Shown: piece after piece, positions 28,958 through 36,784 of the stretch
Position numbering within the stretch: position 1 is the stretch's first letter
How the letters are laid out: the number at the start of each line of letters is the position of its first letter
Assembly: GCF_038404985.1 (NCBI RefSeq)
Contig: NZ_JBBKBA010000001.1
Location: 648,001-712,000 of the forward strand
Direction of reading: 5' to 3'
Length of the DNA: 64,000 nucleotides
Origin: Ferrovibrio sp. MS7
Lineage (GTDB): Bacteria; Pseudomonadota; Alphaproteobacteria; Ferrovibrionales; Ferrovibrionaceae
Made by a program: the position numbers and the translations under genes
Notes under the pieces: generated by a model
The model's input: only the letters and a program-made list of their open reading frames with translations
Database searches by the model: none
What the model was told of the DNA's origin: nothing

Positions 28958-29770
28958 CTACAGGGGGGCGATGCGGCTGAAGGCCGGGGCGCGTTTCTCG
29001 CGGTGCGAGGCCAGGCCCTCACGGGCATCCGGACCGCCGAAGCCGAGCATTTCCAGCGCCAGCGAGGCATCGAAGCTCGGCCCGGCCATGCGCAGCCAGT
29101 TGTTCAGGGCATATTTGGTCCAGCGCACGGCGGTCGGCGAGCCGGCGGCCAGCTTCTGCGCCACCTCCAGCGCCTTCGGGTAGAGTTCGGCTTCGTCGAC
29201 ACAGAGCGACACCAGGCCGATCCGCTCGGCCTCTTCGCCGCTCACCGGTTCGCAGAGCAGCAGATGATACTTGGCCTTGGCCATGCCGCAGAGCAACGGC
29301 CAGACGATGGCGGCATGGTCGCCGGCGGCGACGCCAAGCCTGGTATGGCCATCAATGATGCGGGCATTCTTCGCCGCGATCGAGATATCGGCCAGCAGGC
29401 CGGCGACCAGTCCGGCGCCCACCGCCGGGCCATGCATGGCGGAAACGATGGGCTTGGAGCAGTTGATGACGTTGTAGACCAGGTCGCGGGCTTCCTTCCA
29501 GGTCCGCGTCACGGTGTCGAAATCCCGCGTCATCTGCTCCACCATGGCGAAATCGCCGCCAGCCGAAAAGCCGCGCCCCTCGCCGCGCAGGATCACCGCC
29601 GCCACATCCGGGTCGGCATCCACCACGCGCCAGATTTCGGCCAGTTCGCGATGCATCACCGCATCGGCGGTGGGCAGCTTGCCGTCCTTGGCGATCATGG
29701 TGATATCGAGCACCCGGTCGGCCGGGCGGCCGATGCGGAGGCTGCTGAATTCGGCGTAACGATCACTCAT
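28958..29770 (-). CDS. enoyl-CoA hydratase/isomerase family protein
   Basis: A 270-residue crotonase-fold protein. The oxyanion-hole segments are recognisable: [21 protein letters not shown] and [34 protein letters not shown]. The next active-site region reads [22 protein letters not shown], where an Asp rather than Glu occupies one likely catalytic position, so the exact reaction (hydration, isomerisation or other) is open. The ATG at 29770 follows AGGAAAGG and lies 1 bp after the stop of the carboxymuconolactone-decarboxylase-like gene, so the two form an operon. This hints at acyl-CoA catabolism with a peroxidase-like partner. Confidence 0.9.
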   Translation of the reverse strand: MSDRYAEFSSLRIGRPADRVLDITMIAKDGKLPTADAVMHRELAEIWRVVDADPDVAAVILRGEGRGFSAGGDFAMVEQMTRDFDTVTRTWKEARDLVYNVINCSKPIVSAMHGPAVGAGLVAGLLADISIAAKNARIIDGHTRLGVAAGDHAAIVWPLLCGMAKAKYHLLLCEPVSGEEAERIGLVSLCVDEAELYPKALEVAQKLAAGSPTAVRWTKYALNNWLRMAGPSFDASLALEMLGFGGPDAREGLASHREKRAPAFSRIAPL

Positions 29771-29771
29771 T

Positions 29772-30137
29772 TTACTTGGCCTTTCCTGCCTTATGCGCCT
29801 GGTATTCGGCCACTGCGTCCATGGCGCGGGCGGAATAGACCATGGCGGCGCCGGCATTGATCGAAATCGCCACGCCAAGCGTTTCGGCGATCTCGGCCTC
29901 GGTCGCCCCGGCCTTCAGCGCGGCGGCAGTATGCACGGCGATGCAGCCGTCGCAGCGCAGCGAGATGGCGGCGGACAGGGCGATCAGCTCGCGCATCTTG
30001 TCGCCCAGGCCGCCGACCTGCTTGCCGGCGCCGCTCATGGCGCGGTAGCCGGCCACCATGTCGGGGTTGAGCTGCGCGATCGTGCCGACAGCCCCCGCGA
30101 GCTGTTTGCGATACTCGTTCCAGTCCATCATGCTCAT
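29772..30137 (-). CDS. carboxymuconolactone decarboxylase / AhpD-like protein
   Basis: A 121-residue CMD-domain protein. The segment [38 protein letters not shown] contains the CxxC-xxx-H motif (RCDGCIAVH) of AhpD-like alkylhydroperoxidases, so redox activity is more likely than lactone decarboxylation. GGGAG precedes the ATG at 30137; the longer frame upstream does not look coding. It is the first gene of a two-gene unit with the enoyl-CoA hydratase homologue. Confidence 0.9.
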   Translation of the reverse strand: MSMMDWNEYRKQLAGAVGTIAQLNPDMVAGYRAMSGAGKQVGGLGDKMRELIALSAAISLRCDGCIAVHTAAALKAGATEAEIAETLGVAISINAGAAMVYSARAMDAVAEYQAHKAGKAK

Positions 30138-30261
30138 GGCGCTTCTCCCGTTTCCGTGTTGTGACAGCATCTTGACCAAGCAGGCGGCCCTGGTCCAGAG
30201 GCCGGGCTTTAGGTATTCTCAGCCAGGTTTCCCCCGTATTTCAGGCTCAGGAACAGGCACC

Positions 30262-30759
30262 ATGGAACATCTGTTGGAGAAGGCGATTTTCGGCAGCCGC
30301 TGGCTGATGGCGCCGTTCTATCTCGGCCTCTCCTTTTGCCTGGTGCTGCTGCTGATCAAGTTCGGGCAGGAATTGCTGCATGTCACCCCGGCGGTTCTGA
30401 GCATGACCGAGTCCGAAGTGGTGCTGTCGATCCTGGCGCTGATCGACCTCTCGCTGGCCGGCAACCTGCTGCTGCTGGTGATCTTCTCCGGCTACGAGAA
30501 TTTCGTCTCCAAGATCGATGTCGCCGACCACAAGGACCGCCCGGAATGGATGGGCAAGGTGGATTTCTCCGGCCTCAAGCTTAAGCTGCTGGCCTCCATC
30601 GTGGCGATCTCGGCGATCCAGCTGCTGCGCGCCTTCATGAACATCAATTCCATCGACCAGGTGCACCTGGCCTGGCTGGTCGGCATTCACATGGCCTTCG
30701 TGGTTTCCGGCGTGCTGCTGGCCTGGATGGACCGCCTGACCGAGTCCAACAAACACTAG
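30262..30759 (+). CDS. UPF0114 (YqhA-like) membrane protein
   Basis: A 165-residue inner-membrane protein matching the UPF0114/TIGR00645 family in length and motifs: ERAIFGSRWLMAPFYLGL-type start (here EKAIFGSRWLMAPFYLGLS), LIDLSLAGNLLLLVIFSGYENFVS in the middle and WLVGIHMAFVVSGVLLAWMD near the end. Four hydrophobic helices are predicted. The function of the family is not established. It lies 11 bp before the lipoprotein gene on the same strand, so the two are probably co-transcribed. Confidence 0.93.
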   Translation: MEHLLEKAIFGSRWLMAPFYLGLSFCLVLLLIKFGQELLHVTPAVLSMTESEVVLSILALIDLSLAGNLLLLVIFSGYENFVSKIDVADHKDRPEWMGKVDFSGLKLKLLASIVAISAIQLLRAFMNINSIDQVHLAWLVGIHMAFVVSGVLLAWMDRLTESNKH

Positions 30760-30770
30760 GACAACCCCTC

Positions 30771-31958
30771 ATGCGGCGGCGATATGTATTATTGCTGCCG
30801 CTGCTAATGCTCGCGGCCTGCGCCGATAGCGCACCGCCGCCGGCCCCCGCGCCCGATCTGTGGCGCGAGATGAAGGATGCCGGCTTCGCGCAGCATCGCG
30901 GCGGCGTGCCGCATACCGACCGCCTCGGCCTGTCGCGCCAGAGCCTCGACCCGGCGCGTTCGCTGCTTCCGCTGGTGCTGGACAACGCCATGGTGGATTA
31001 CCAGCGCGGGGTGCGTTTCGGCTTCGCCAATGCCGCCGCCGCCGGCTTCAATGCCGTGGCGCCCTGGGTGCAGCAGCCGCGTGAGGCAGTGCTGCAGGCC
31101 GCCGCCGGTTCGCGGCTGCTGGCGGTGATGCCGCGCGCCCGCCCAGGCGAAACCGATGCCATCGAAATCGACGACATCGCCTGGTTTGATCCGGCCAATA
31201 TCGACCTGGTGCGACTGATGCCGTTTCGCAGCAACAGCGCGCCCAGCCTCGGCGGCAGGGAGGGCCTTGCCGCATTGCGCGGGCGCGTGGCGGCGGAAAG
31301 CGCGAAAGCCCGGCCGCTGCCGGTCTGGGCGGTGCTGCAGGCTTTCGCCATGCCGAGTGACCAGCGCCGCCTGCCGACGCCGCAGGAAGCCCGCGCGCTG
31401 GCCTATGGCGCCTTGGCGGAAGGCGCCAGCGGTCTGGTCTGGTTCGCCGAGGACAGCTACGCCAGCCGCAGCATCGGCGCGCTTGGTATCGCGGCCGGGC
31501 CGCCACTGGATTACGGCATCCAGGTTTTCGACGAAACCAGCGCCAAGCCGCTGAAGCCGACACCCAGCGAGGTTGCTGCTGCCGGCAGCCTGTGGCAGGC
31601 GATCAGCCGCATGAACCGCGAGCTTGAGCGCCTGACGCCGGCTTTGCTGAGCCCGACGGCACCGTTCGATTACCGCGTGCGGCTGCTGCCGCTGGATGCC
31701 GGCGTGCCGGCCGATGCGATGCCATCAGAAGGCCCGCCGCTGCGGCTGCTGCTGAAAAGCTTCGATGGCCGCTACACGCTGCTGGCCGCCAATATCACTG
31801 ACCGGCCATGGAAGCTGAACCTGCTGCTGCCGCAGCCGATGCGCCGCATCGAGCGCTGGTTCGATACCGATCCACCGCCAGCCCTGCAGCGCGGCGGCAC
31901 CGAGATCGAGGAAGACTTCCCGCCCTATGCCGTGCGGGTCTACCGGCTGTCGCCTTGA
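30771..31958 (+). CDS. lipoprotein with glycoside-hydrolase-like domain
   Basis: A 395-residue predicted lipoprotein: signal peptide MRRRYVLLLPLLMLAAC with lipobox LAAC and acylated Cys17. The middle portion resembles a TIM-barrel glycosidase scaffold: GFNAVAPWVQQP early, LPVWAVLQAFAMP, and EARALAYGALAEGASGLVWFAEDSY, a pattern of GH-like proteins. An all-beta C-terminal segment (LLLKSFDGRYTLLAANITDRPWKLNLLLP) follows. Catalytic acids cannot be assigned with confidence, so it may be a carbohydrate-binding or inactive relative. It is convergent with dnaQ, with a REP element between. Confidence 0.7.
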   Translation: MRRRYVLLLPLLMLAACADSAPPPAPAPDLWREMKDAGFAQHRGGVPHTDRLGLSRQSLDPARSLLPLVLDNAMVDYQRGVRFGFANAAAAGFNAVAPWVQQPREAVLQAAAGSRLLAVMPRARPGETDAIEIDDIAWFDPANIDLVRLMPFRSNSAPSLGGREGLAALRGRVAAESAKARPLPVWAVLQAFAMPSDQRRLPTPQEARALAYGALAEGASGLVWFAEDSYASRSIGALGIAAGPPLDYGIQVFDETSAKPLKPTPSEVAAAGSLWQAISRMNRELERLTPALLSPTAPFDYRVRLLPLDAGVPADAMPSEGPPLRLLLKSFDGRYTLLAANITDRPWKLNLLLPQPMRRIERWFDTDPPPALQRGGTEIEEDFPPYAVRVYRLSP

Positions 31959-31975
31959 ATGCAATTACAACGCGT

Positions 31976-32018
31976 CGTCATGCCCGCACAGGCCCGAAGG
32001 GCCTCGGCGGGCATGACG
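31976..32018. repeat. REP-like palindrome 2, possible bidirectional terminator
   Basis: CGTCATGCCCGC and GCGGGCATGACG form a perfect 12-bp stem around a 19-nt GC-rich loop. It lies exactly between the convergent lipoprotein and dnaQ genes. The ends match REP element 1. Confidence 0.75.
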
Positions 32019-32024
32019 ATGTTT

Positions 32025-32714
32025 TCAATCCGCTTTGAGCCAGATCGGCTCCTTGAGCTTGGCGATGAACTTGGCATGGGCTGCCAGTTCTTCCTCGCTG
32101 GCGGCATGGGGGCGCACGGGCCGCGCCGGGCCGCGCGGCGCCGCGACAGGGGCCAGCGCCATCGGATCGTTGTCGAGCCCGGCAAGGCTCAAGCCCTGCT
32201 GGCGGCCGCCGACCAGTTCGAGATAGACCTCGGCGAGCAATTCGGCATCGAGCAGCGCGCCGTGTTTGACGCGGCCGGAATTGTCGATGTTGAAGCGGCG
32301 GCAAAGCGCATCGAGCGATACCTGGGCGCCGGGAAATTTGCTGCGCGCGATCCGCACCGTGTCGATGCTGCGCGCCAGGCCGATGGCTTCCCGGCCCAGC
32401 CGCTTCAACTCGGCATCGAGGAAGCCGATATCGAAGGCGGCATTGTGGATCACCAGCGGCGCATCGCCGATGAAGTCGATGAACTCATCGACAATGGCTG
32501 AGAAAAGCGGCTTGTCGCGCAGGAATTCTTCCGAGAGGCCATGCACGCGGAAGGCTTCTTCCGGCATGTCGCGTTCGGGATTGACGTATTTATGGAAGGT
32601 CTTGCCCGTCGGCAGATGATTGATCAGCTCCAGGCAGCCGATTTCCACCACGCGGTCACCTTCTTCCGGCCGGATGCCGGTGGTTTCGGTATCGAGCACG
32701 ATTTCGCGTGACAT
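32025..32714 (-). CDS. dnaQ: DNA polymerase III epsilon subunit (3'-5' proofreading exonuclease)
   Basis: A 229-residue DEDDh exonuclease. ExoI is VLDTETTGIRPEEGDRVVEIGC, ExoII is VIHNAAFDIGFLDAEL, and ExoIII includes HGALLDAELLAEVYLEL, supplying the four acidic residues and the general-base His. The C-terminal region, which binds the polymerase alpha subunit, is basic. It is the last gene of the origin-proximal run ppsR-maf-aroE-(toxin-antitoxin)-coaE-dnaQ, starting 3 bp after coaE. Order and strand match the Caulobacter origin region as I know it. Confidence 0.96.
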   Translation of the reverse strand: MSREIVLDTETTGIRPEEGDRVVEIGCLELINHLPTGKTFHKYVNPERDMPEEAFRVHGLSEEFLRDKPLFSAIVDEFIDFIGDAPLVIHNAAFDIGFLDAELKRLGREAIGLARSIDTVRIARSKFPGAQVSLDALCRRFNIDNSGRVKHGALLDAELLAEVYLELVGGRQQGLSLAGLDNDPMALAPVAAPRGPARPVRPHAASEEELAAHAKFIAKLKEPIWLKAD

Positions 32715-32717
32715 GGT

Positions 32718-33332
32718 TCAAGCCTTTCCGGTCAGCCGCGCCACCAGGGCGCGCACCTGTGCTTCCGTGCTGGCGATGTCGGTGCCGGTATCGATCACCG
32801 TATCGGCCAGCCGCCGCTTTTCCGCATCCGGCACCTGCTTGGACAGAATCGCGGCGAATTTCTCTTCCGTCATGCCTGGCCGCGCCAGCACGCGGAGACG
32901 CTGCTGTTCCGCTGGCGCGCTCACCACCGCCACATGGTCGATGCCGGCCTGCGCTGCGCTATGGCCGCGTGCCTTGAGGCCCTCGAACAACAACGGGATA
33001 TCCAGCACCACCAGTTTTTCAGCCCGCGTCTCGGCGGCTTCGAGGAAATCCTGCCGCACCTGGCCGACCAGCGGATGCACGATTGACTCGATCTGTTTCA
33101 GGCAGGCCGGATCGCGGATCACCTCTGCTGCCAGCACGCTGCGGTCGATGCCGCCGTCTTTCAGTGCTGCGGGAAAGGCTGCCGCCATCGGCGCTACAGC
33201 TGCACCACCCGGAGCATAGAGTTCATGCACTGCCGCATCGGCATCGAACAGCGGAATGTTCAACTTGCGGAACATGGCGCCGACCGTGGATTTGCCCATG
33301 CCGATGGAGCCGGTGAGGCCGAGCCGGATCAT
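32718..33332 (-). CDS. coaE: dephospho-CoA kinase
   Basis: A 204-residue enzyme that phosphorylates dephospho-CoA in the last step of coenzyme A synthesis. The P-loop is GLTGSIGMGKST (residues 5-16), with VLDIPLLFE and VVSAPAEQQRLRVLAR typical of the family. The ATG at 33332 overlaps the stop of the upstream toxin gene by 4 bp, so its translation now follows that of the inserted toxin. In related genomes coaE directly follows aroE. Confidence 0.96.
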   Translation of the reverse strand: MIRLGLTGSIGMGKSTVGAMFRKLNIPLFDADAAVHELYAPGGAAVAPMAAAFPAALKDGGIDRSVLAAEVIRDPACLKQIESIVHPLVGQVRQDFLEAAETRAEKLVVLDIPLLFEGLKARGHSAAQAGIDHVAVVSAPAEQQRLRVLARPGMTEEKFAAILSKQVPDAEKRRLADTVIDTGTDIASTEAQVRALVARLTGKA

Positions 33333-33700
33333 GCGTTCATCACTTTCACATCGTAGCGCATCATGTTGGCGTCGCGGGTCACCAGGGTCAGCCTTTCCAC
33401 CCGCGCCTGCGCCACCAGCATGCGGTCGAAGGGATCGCGGTGCAGCAGCGGCAGATTGGCATATTCGTTGATATGGGCACGCTCTAAGGAAAGCGTGGTG
33501 ATATCGAGATTGCGCAATTCGGCGTCTATATCACCCGGCACCGTGAGCTTGCCCAGGGCTGATTTGATGGTCATCTCCCACAAGGAGATCAAGCTCACCA
33601 CCAATTCGTTGTCACGGTTGGAGAGAATATCCGCCGCTGGTGGCGACAGACGATCCTCCATGCTGTGGATGAGGATGTTTGTATCCAGCAGATAGCGCAT
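33329..33700 (-). CDS. PIN-domain ribonuclease toxin (VapC-like)
   Basis: A 123-residue PIN domain: MRYLLDTNILIHSM gives the first catalytic Asp (residue 6), SLISLWEMTIKSALGKL the conserved Glu, and HRDPFDRMLVAQA with LVTRDANM the later acidic residues. PIN toxins cleave RNA, often tRNA or rRNA. It shares 1 bp with the upstream antitoxin gene and 4 bp with coaE downstream, so it is tightly coupled with an essential gene. All catalytic residues look present, suggesting an active toxin. Confidence 0.93.
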   Translation of the reverse strand: MRYLLDTNILIHSMEDRLSPPAADILSNRDNELVVSLISLWEMTIKSALGKLTVPGDIDAELRNLDITTLSLERAHINEYANLPLLHRDPFDRMLVAQARVERLTLVTRDANMMRYDVKVMNA

Positions 33701-33969
33701 CAGACATCGCCGTCCGGGAATATCTTGCTTTCCAGGAAATCACGCTCGATTTCGGCATCTGCCTGGTCATAGTCAGGCGCATACCAGACCTTGCCACGCC
33801 AAGCACCGAACTGGCGCCGCTTCGGCTTCTCCACAGCTTCCGGCACCGGCACCAGCCGCACTTCCGGCAGGCCGGCGCGGGCGATGATCACCTCTTCGCC
33901 ATCCTTGGCCGCCTGGATCAGCTTCGACAGATTGGTCTTGGCTTCGTGGATGTTGACCTTGATCGTCAT
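33700..33969 (-). CDS. Phd/YefM-family antitoxin
   Basis: An 89-residue antitoxin. MTIKVNIHEAKTNLSKLIQAAKDGEEVIIARAGLPEVRLVPV is the Phd/YefM DNA-binding fold. The C-terminal tail (WYAPDYDQADAEIERDFLESKIF) is the usual toxin-wrapping segment for PIN partners. Antitoxin precedes toxin with a 1-bp overlap. The complex probably represses its own promoter through the 45-bp palindrome just upstream. Confidence 0.93.
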   Translation of the reverse strand: MTIKVNIHEAKTNLSKLIQAAKDGEEVIIARAGLPEVRLVPVPEAVEKPKRRQFGAWRGKVWYAPDYDQADAEIERDFLESKIFPDGDV

Positions 33970-33978
33970 GCCGGCATG

Positions 33979-34023
33979 TTAGCTAACTTAGCTGAGCTAG
34001 TCTAGCTTAGCTAAGTTAGCTAA
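33979..34023. promoter_or_regulatory. 45-bp near-perfect palindrome, likely operator of the toxin-antitoxin unit
   Basis: Outer arms TTAGCTAACTTAGCT (33979-33993) and AGCTAAGTTAGCTAA (34009-34023) are exact complements. The inner AGCTAG-T-CTAGCT (33995-34007) is also symmetric. Of 22 pairs only 33994/34008 (G/T) fails. It is built from repeated AGCT units, AT-rich against its surroundings, and fills the gap between aroE and the antitoxin ATG. Autoregulatory operator is the likeliest role. Confidence 0.7.
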
Positions 34024-34033
34024 GCCTGGCAGG

Positions 34034-34900
34034 TCAGTCCGCCAGCACCGCCTCGCGCAGGCCGGGGGTGACTTCCGGCGCCACCCCGAACCAGGATTCG
34101 AAGCCCGGCCGACCCTGGTGCAGCAGCATGCCAAGGCCGTCCACTGTGGCCAGGCCACGGCCCCGCGCCTGGGCCAGAAGCCCAGTCTCCAGAGGCACAT
34201 AGACGATATCGTTGACCACCGCCGAGGCCGGCAGGGGGGCAAGATCGAGTTCCAGCGGCGGCTGCCCGGCCATGCCTAAGCTGGTGGTATTGACCAGCAG
34301 GCCGGCACCTTCCAGGGCCAGGGGTGCCGCCGCCCAGTTGGCCACCGAGATCGGACCTCCAATCGCTTCAGCCAAAGCCTCGGCGCGGTCCACCGAGCGG
34401 TTGACCAGGGTGATGCCCGGCACGCCTTCATCCAGCAGCGCGATGCAGATGGCCCGCGCCGAGCCGCCTGCACCGAGCACCACCGCCGGAGCGGCCTTGG
34501 GCTGCCAGGAAGAGGCGCCGCTTTTCAGATTCTCGATGAAGCCGAAAGCATCGGTGTTCCGCCCATGCAGGCTGCCATCGGGGCGCAGCGTGATGGTGTT
34601 CACCGCGCCGATGCGGCGGGCGCCGGGATCGATCTCGTCCAGGAATGGCATCACCGCTTCCTTGTGCGGAATGGTGACGTTGACACCGCGAAAACCTTCC
34701 GCCCAGCCGGCACGCAAAGCCGCCATGAATTCGGTCAGACCCTCAGGCGGCACCGGCAGGCGGTCGTAACGGCCTTCCAGGCCATAATGCTTCAGCCAGT
34801 AGCCATGCAGTTTCGGCGAACGCGAATGCGCCACCGGCCAGCCGATGACGCCGGCACGCGGCACAGCCTTATCGCTGCTGATGGGCGGTTCACTGCTCAT
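34034..34900 (-). CDS. aroE: shikimate dehydrogenase
   Basis: A 288-residue NADP-dependent enzyme reducing 3-dehydroshikimate to shikimate in aromatic amino-acid synthesis. VIGWPVAHSRSPKLHGYWL binds shikimate, GVNVTIPHKEAVMPFLDEID contains the catalytic Lys, GRNTDAFGF the catalytic Asp, and VLGAGGSARAICIAL the nucleotide-binding loop. The start overlaps the maf stop by 4 bp (ATGA). The toxin-antitoxin unit begins 64 bp downstream, where coaE is normally found. Confidence 0.96.
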   Translation of the reverse strand: MSSEPPISSDKAVPRAGVIGWPVAHSRSPKLHGYWLKHYGLEGRYDRLPVPPEGLTEFMAALRAGWAEGFRGVNVTIPHKEAVMPFLDEIDPGARRIGAVNTITLRPDGSLHGRNTDAFGFIENLKSGASSWQPKAAPAVVLGAGGSARAICIALLDEGVPGITLVNRSVDRAEALAEAIGGPISVANWAAAPLALEGAGLLVNTTSLGMAGQPPLELDLAPLPASAVVNDIVYVPLETGLLAQARGRGLATVDGLGMLLHQGRPGFESWFGVAPEVTPGLREAVLAD

Positions 34901-35502
34901 GAGCGGACAATCCCGTTATCGCGCAGGAACACCAGCAGCGGCAGCAAGGGCAGGCCGAGGATGGTGAAATAATCGCCCTGGATGCGGCTGAACAACTGCA
35001 CGCCGAGACCTTCGAGCTGATAGGCGCCGACCGAGCCAAGCACGGCTTCGCCGGCCTGCGCCAGATAGGCATCGAGGAAGCCATCGGAAAAATCCCGCAT
35101 GGTGAGCGTGGCGCTGTCGATATGCCGCCACACGATGCCGCCCGCGCGCGCCACCACCACCGCCGAGATGAGTTGATGCGGCTTGGCCCGCAGGCTCTGC
35201 AATTGCCGCTTTGCCGCCGCCATGTCAGCGGGCTTGTCGTACCATTGCTCTTCACAGACCAGCATCTGATCGGCGGCGATGATGAAGCGCTGATCGCCTT
35301 CGAGCTGCGGCAGCCGCGCCACGCGCTGCGCTTTCAATTCGGCCAGGGCTTCCGCCACCTGGCGTGCCGGCGCCTGCTCGGCTTTCAGCGCCAACTTGAT
35401 TTCCTCTTCATCGATCCGCGCTGGCAGCGCCTCGATCTCGAGGCCGGCCTGGCGCAGCATCGCGACGCGCGCCTGACTGGCGGAGGCAAGAATCAAACTC
35501 AC
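34897..35502 (-). CDS. maf: Maf-family nucleotide pyrophosphatase
   Basis: A 201-residue house-cleaning nucleoside triphosphate pyrophosphatase. SLILASASQARVAMLRQAGLEIEALPARIDEEEIK is the family N-terminus, and FIIAADQMLV supplies the catalytic Asp; the usual Q/D variation suggests the Maf-2 or YceF-like subgroup rather than dTTP-specific Maf. The GTG at 35502 is chosen because GGAGT lies 7 bp upstream and because upstream codons read as unrelated Ser-rich sequence. It sits 13 bp after ppsR and overlaps aroE by 4 bp. Confidence 0.93.
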   Translation of the reverse strand: MSLILASASQARVAMLRQAGLEIEALPARIDEEEIKLALKAEQAPARQVAEALAELKAQRVARLPQLEGDQRFIIAADQMLVCEEQWYDKPADMAAAKRQLQSLRAKPHQLISAVVVARAGGIVWRHIDSATLTMRDFSDGFLDAYLAQAGEAVLGSVGAYQLEGLGVQLFSRIQGDYFTILGLPLLPLLVFLRDNGIVRS

Positions 35503-35515
35503 GGCAGATACTCCG

Positions 35516-36388
35516 TTAGAGGCAATCGCCGCCGGATTGCTGCTCTTTGAGCTGCTCCTGGCGCTTGGCATAGAGATTGAGGATCGCGGCAGCGGTTTCC
35601 TCAATCGAACGGCGCGTCACGTCGATCACCGGCCAATTGTATTTGCCGCAGATTTTCCGCGCCTCGGCGACTTCGGCGCGTACCTGCTCGATATCGACAT
35701 AATCGGTTTCGGCCTGCTGGTTCATGGCAATAAGGCGATTACGCCGCACCATCACCAGGCGGTCGGGCGAGGTTGTAAGCCCAACCACGAAAGGCTGGCA
35801 GGAGCCATGCAATTCACCGGGCAAAGACAAGCCAGGCACGATCGGCACATTGGCGGTCTTGTAGCCGCGGTTGGCAAGATAGATCGAGGTCGGGGTTTTT
35901 GATGTGCGTGACACGCCGACCAGCACGATATCGGCCTTGTCGATATCCTCGGTATGCTGGCCATCATCATGGGCGATGGTGAAATGCATGGCATCGATGC
36001 GGGCGAAATATTCGGCATCGAGTTCATGCTGGCGGCCGGGCAGGTTGCGTGCCTTTTCGCCGAAATACTTGCCCATGGCATGGATCACCGGATCCAGCAC
36101 GGCGATATAGCCGATGCGGTGCTTGGCGCAGCCCTTCACCAGGGCATCGCGCAATTGCGGATCGACCAGGGTGAACAGCACCAGGCCACCGGTCTTGGCA
36201 ATGGCATCCACCGTGCGCTGCATCTGCGCCGCCGTGCGCACCAGCGACCAGCTATGGATCTCGACTTCTTCCTGGGATTTCTGGAACTGCACCAGGCCAG
36301 CGGTGGCGACCGATTTCAGGGTCTCACCGGTGGAGTCGGACACCAGGTGAATATGCGGTCTGCGCTGGGCGACGGTATCCGGCGACAA
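35516..36388 (-). CDS. ppsR: pyruvate (water/phosphate) dikinase regulatory kinase/pyrophosphorylase, DUF299
   Basis: A 290-residue bifunctional enzyme that inactivates PEP synthase or pyruvate phosphate dikinase by ADP-dependent phosphorylation and reactivates it by Pi-dependent dephosphorylation. HIHLVSDSTGETLKSVATAGLVQF is the N-terminal signature and VLVGVSRTSKTPTSIYLANRGYKTANVPIVPG holds the P-loop. The start appears to be TTG at 36388, with GGAG about 8 bp upstream. It is the gene immediately left of the predicted origin, like the DUF299 gene that is the first gene of Caulobacter (RP001 family). Whether the target is PEP synthase or the dikinase cannot be told here. Confidence 0.95.
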   Translation of the reverse strand: MSPDTVAQRRPHIHLVSDSTGETLKSVATAGLVQFQKSQEEVEIHSWSLVRTAAQMQRTVDAIAKTGGLVLFTLVDPQLRDALVKGCAKHRIGYIAVLDPVIHAMGKYFGEKARNLPGRQHELDAEYFARIDAMHFTIAHDDGQHTEDIDKADIVLVGVSRTSKTPTSIYLANRGYKTANVPIVPGLSLPGELHGSCQPFVVGLTTSPDRLVMVRRNRLIAMNQQAETDYVDIEQVRAEVAEARKICGKYNWPVIDVTRRSIEETAAAILNLYAKRQEQLKEQQSGGDCL

Positions 36389-36784
36389 GATTGCAGCTCC
36401 GTATCCGGCCTGTTGATAAACGGTATAACGGGGATAAGCCGGGGGTTATCCACGCCGTGACCTTTTTCATGCCCGCTTAGGTCAAATTCTGCAAGCAACG
36501 CCCCCGCTGCCGGCTGAATCCTTTACCCCCCTGTGGATAGCGGGGGAATGCCACCAAATCGTCACCCTGCTGTCGTTATCCAAGTTATCCCCGGCTTTAA
36601 CCCGCTGGAATCCTTGGGAGTCGCACAAGTTACTGCAGCAATTTGGCTTTTCACCACATTTAGGCAACGGCTCCGGGATGGAATCCGGCATAGGTGACGG
36701 GTGACAAGGAATTCCCGTTATTCACCGGACCCACCACATCTCCAACTCTTTCTTTTTAAAATTAAATAGGAAAGGAATAAGGCC
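36389..36784. other. predicted chromosomal replication origin (oriC)
   Basis: A 396-bp gene-free gap between ppsR and hemE, the position of Cori in Caulobacter and of the Rickettsia origin. DnaA-box-like 9-mers (consensus TTATCCACA): 36411-36419 (-) TTATCAACA; 36429-36437 (-) TTATCCCCG; 36446-36454 (+) TTATCCACG; 36532-36540 (-) CTATCCACA; 36576-36584 (+) TTATCCAAG; 36585-36593 (+) TTATCCCCG. Four GANTC sites (CcrM methylation) occur at 36516, 36608, 36618 and 36681. An AT-rich tract at 36747-36780 next to hemE may be the unwinding element. Genes on both sides read away from the gap. Confidence 0.82.
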
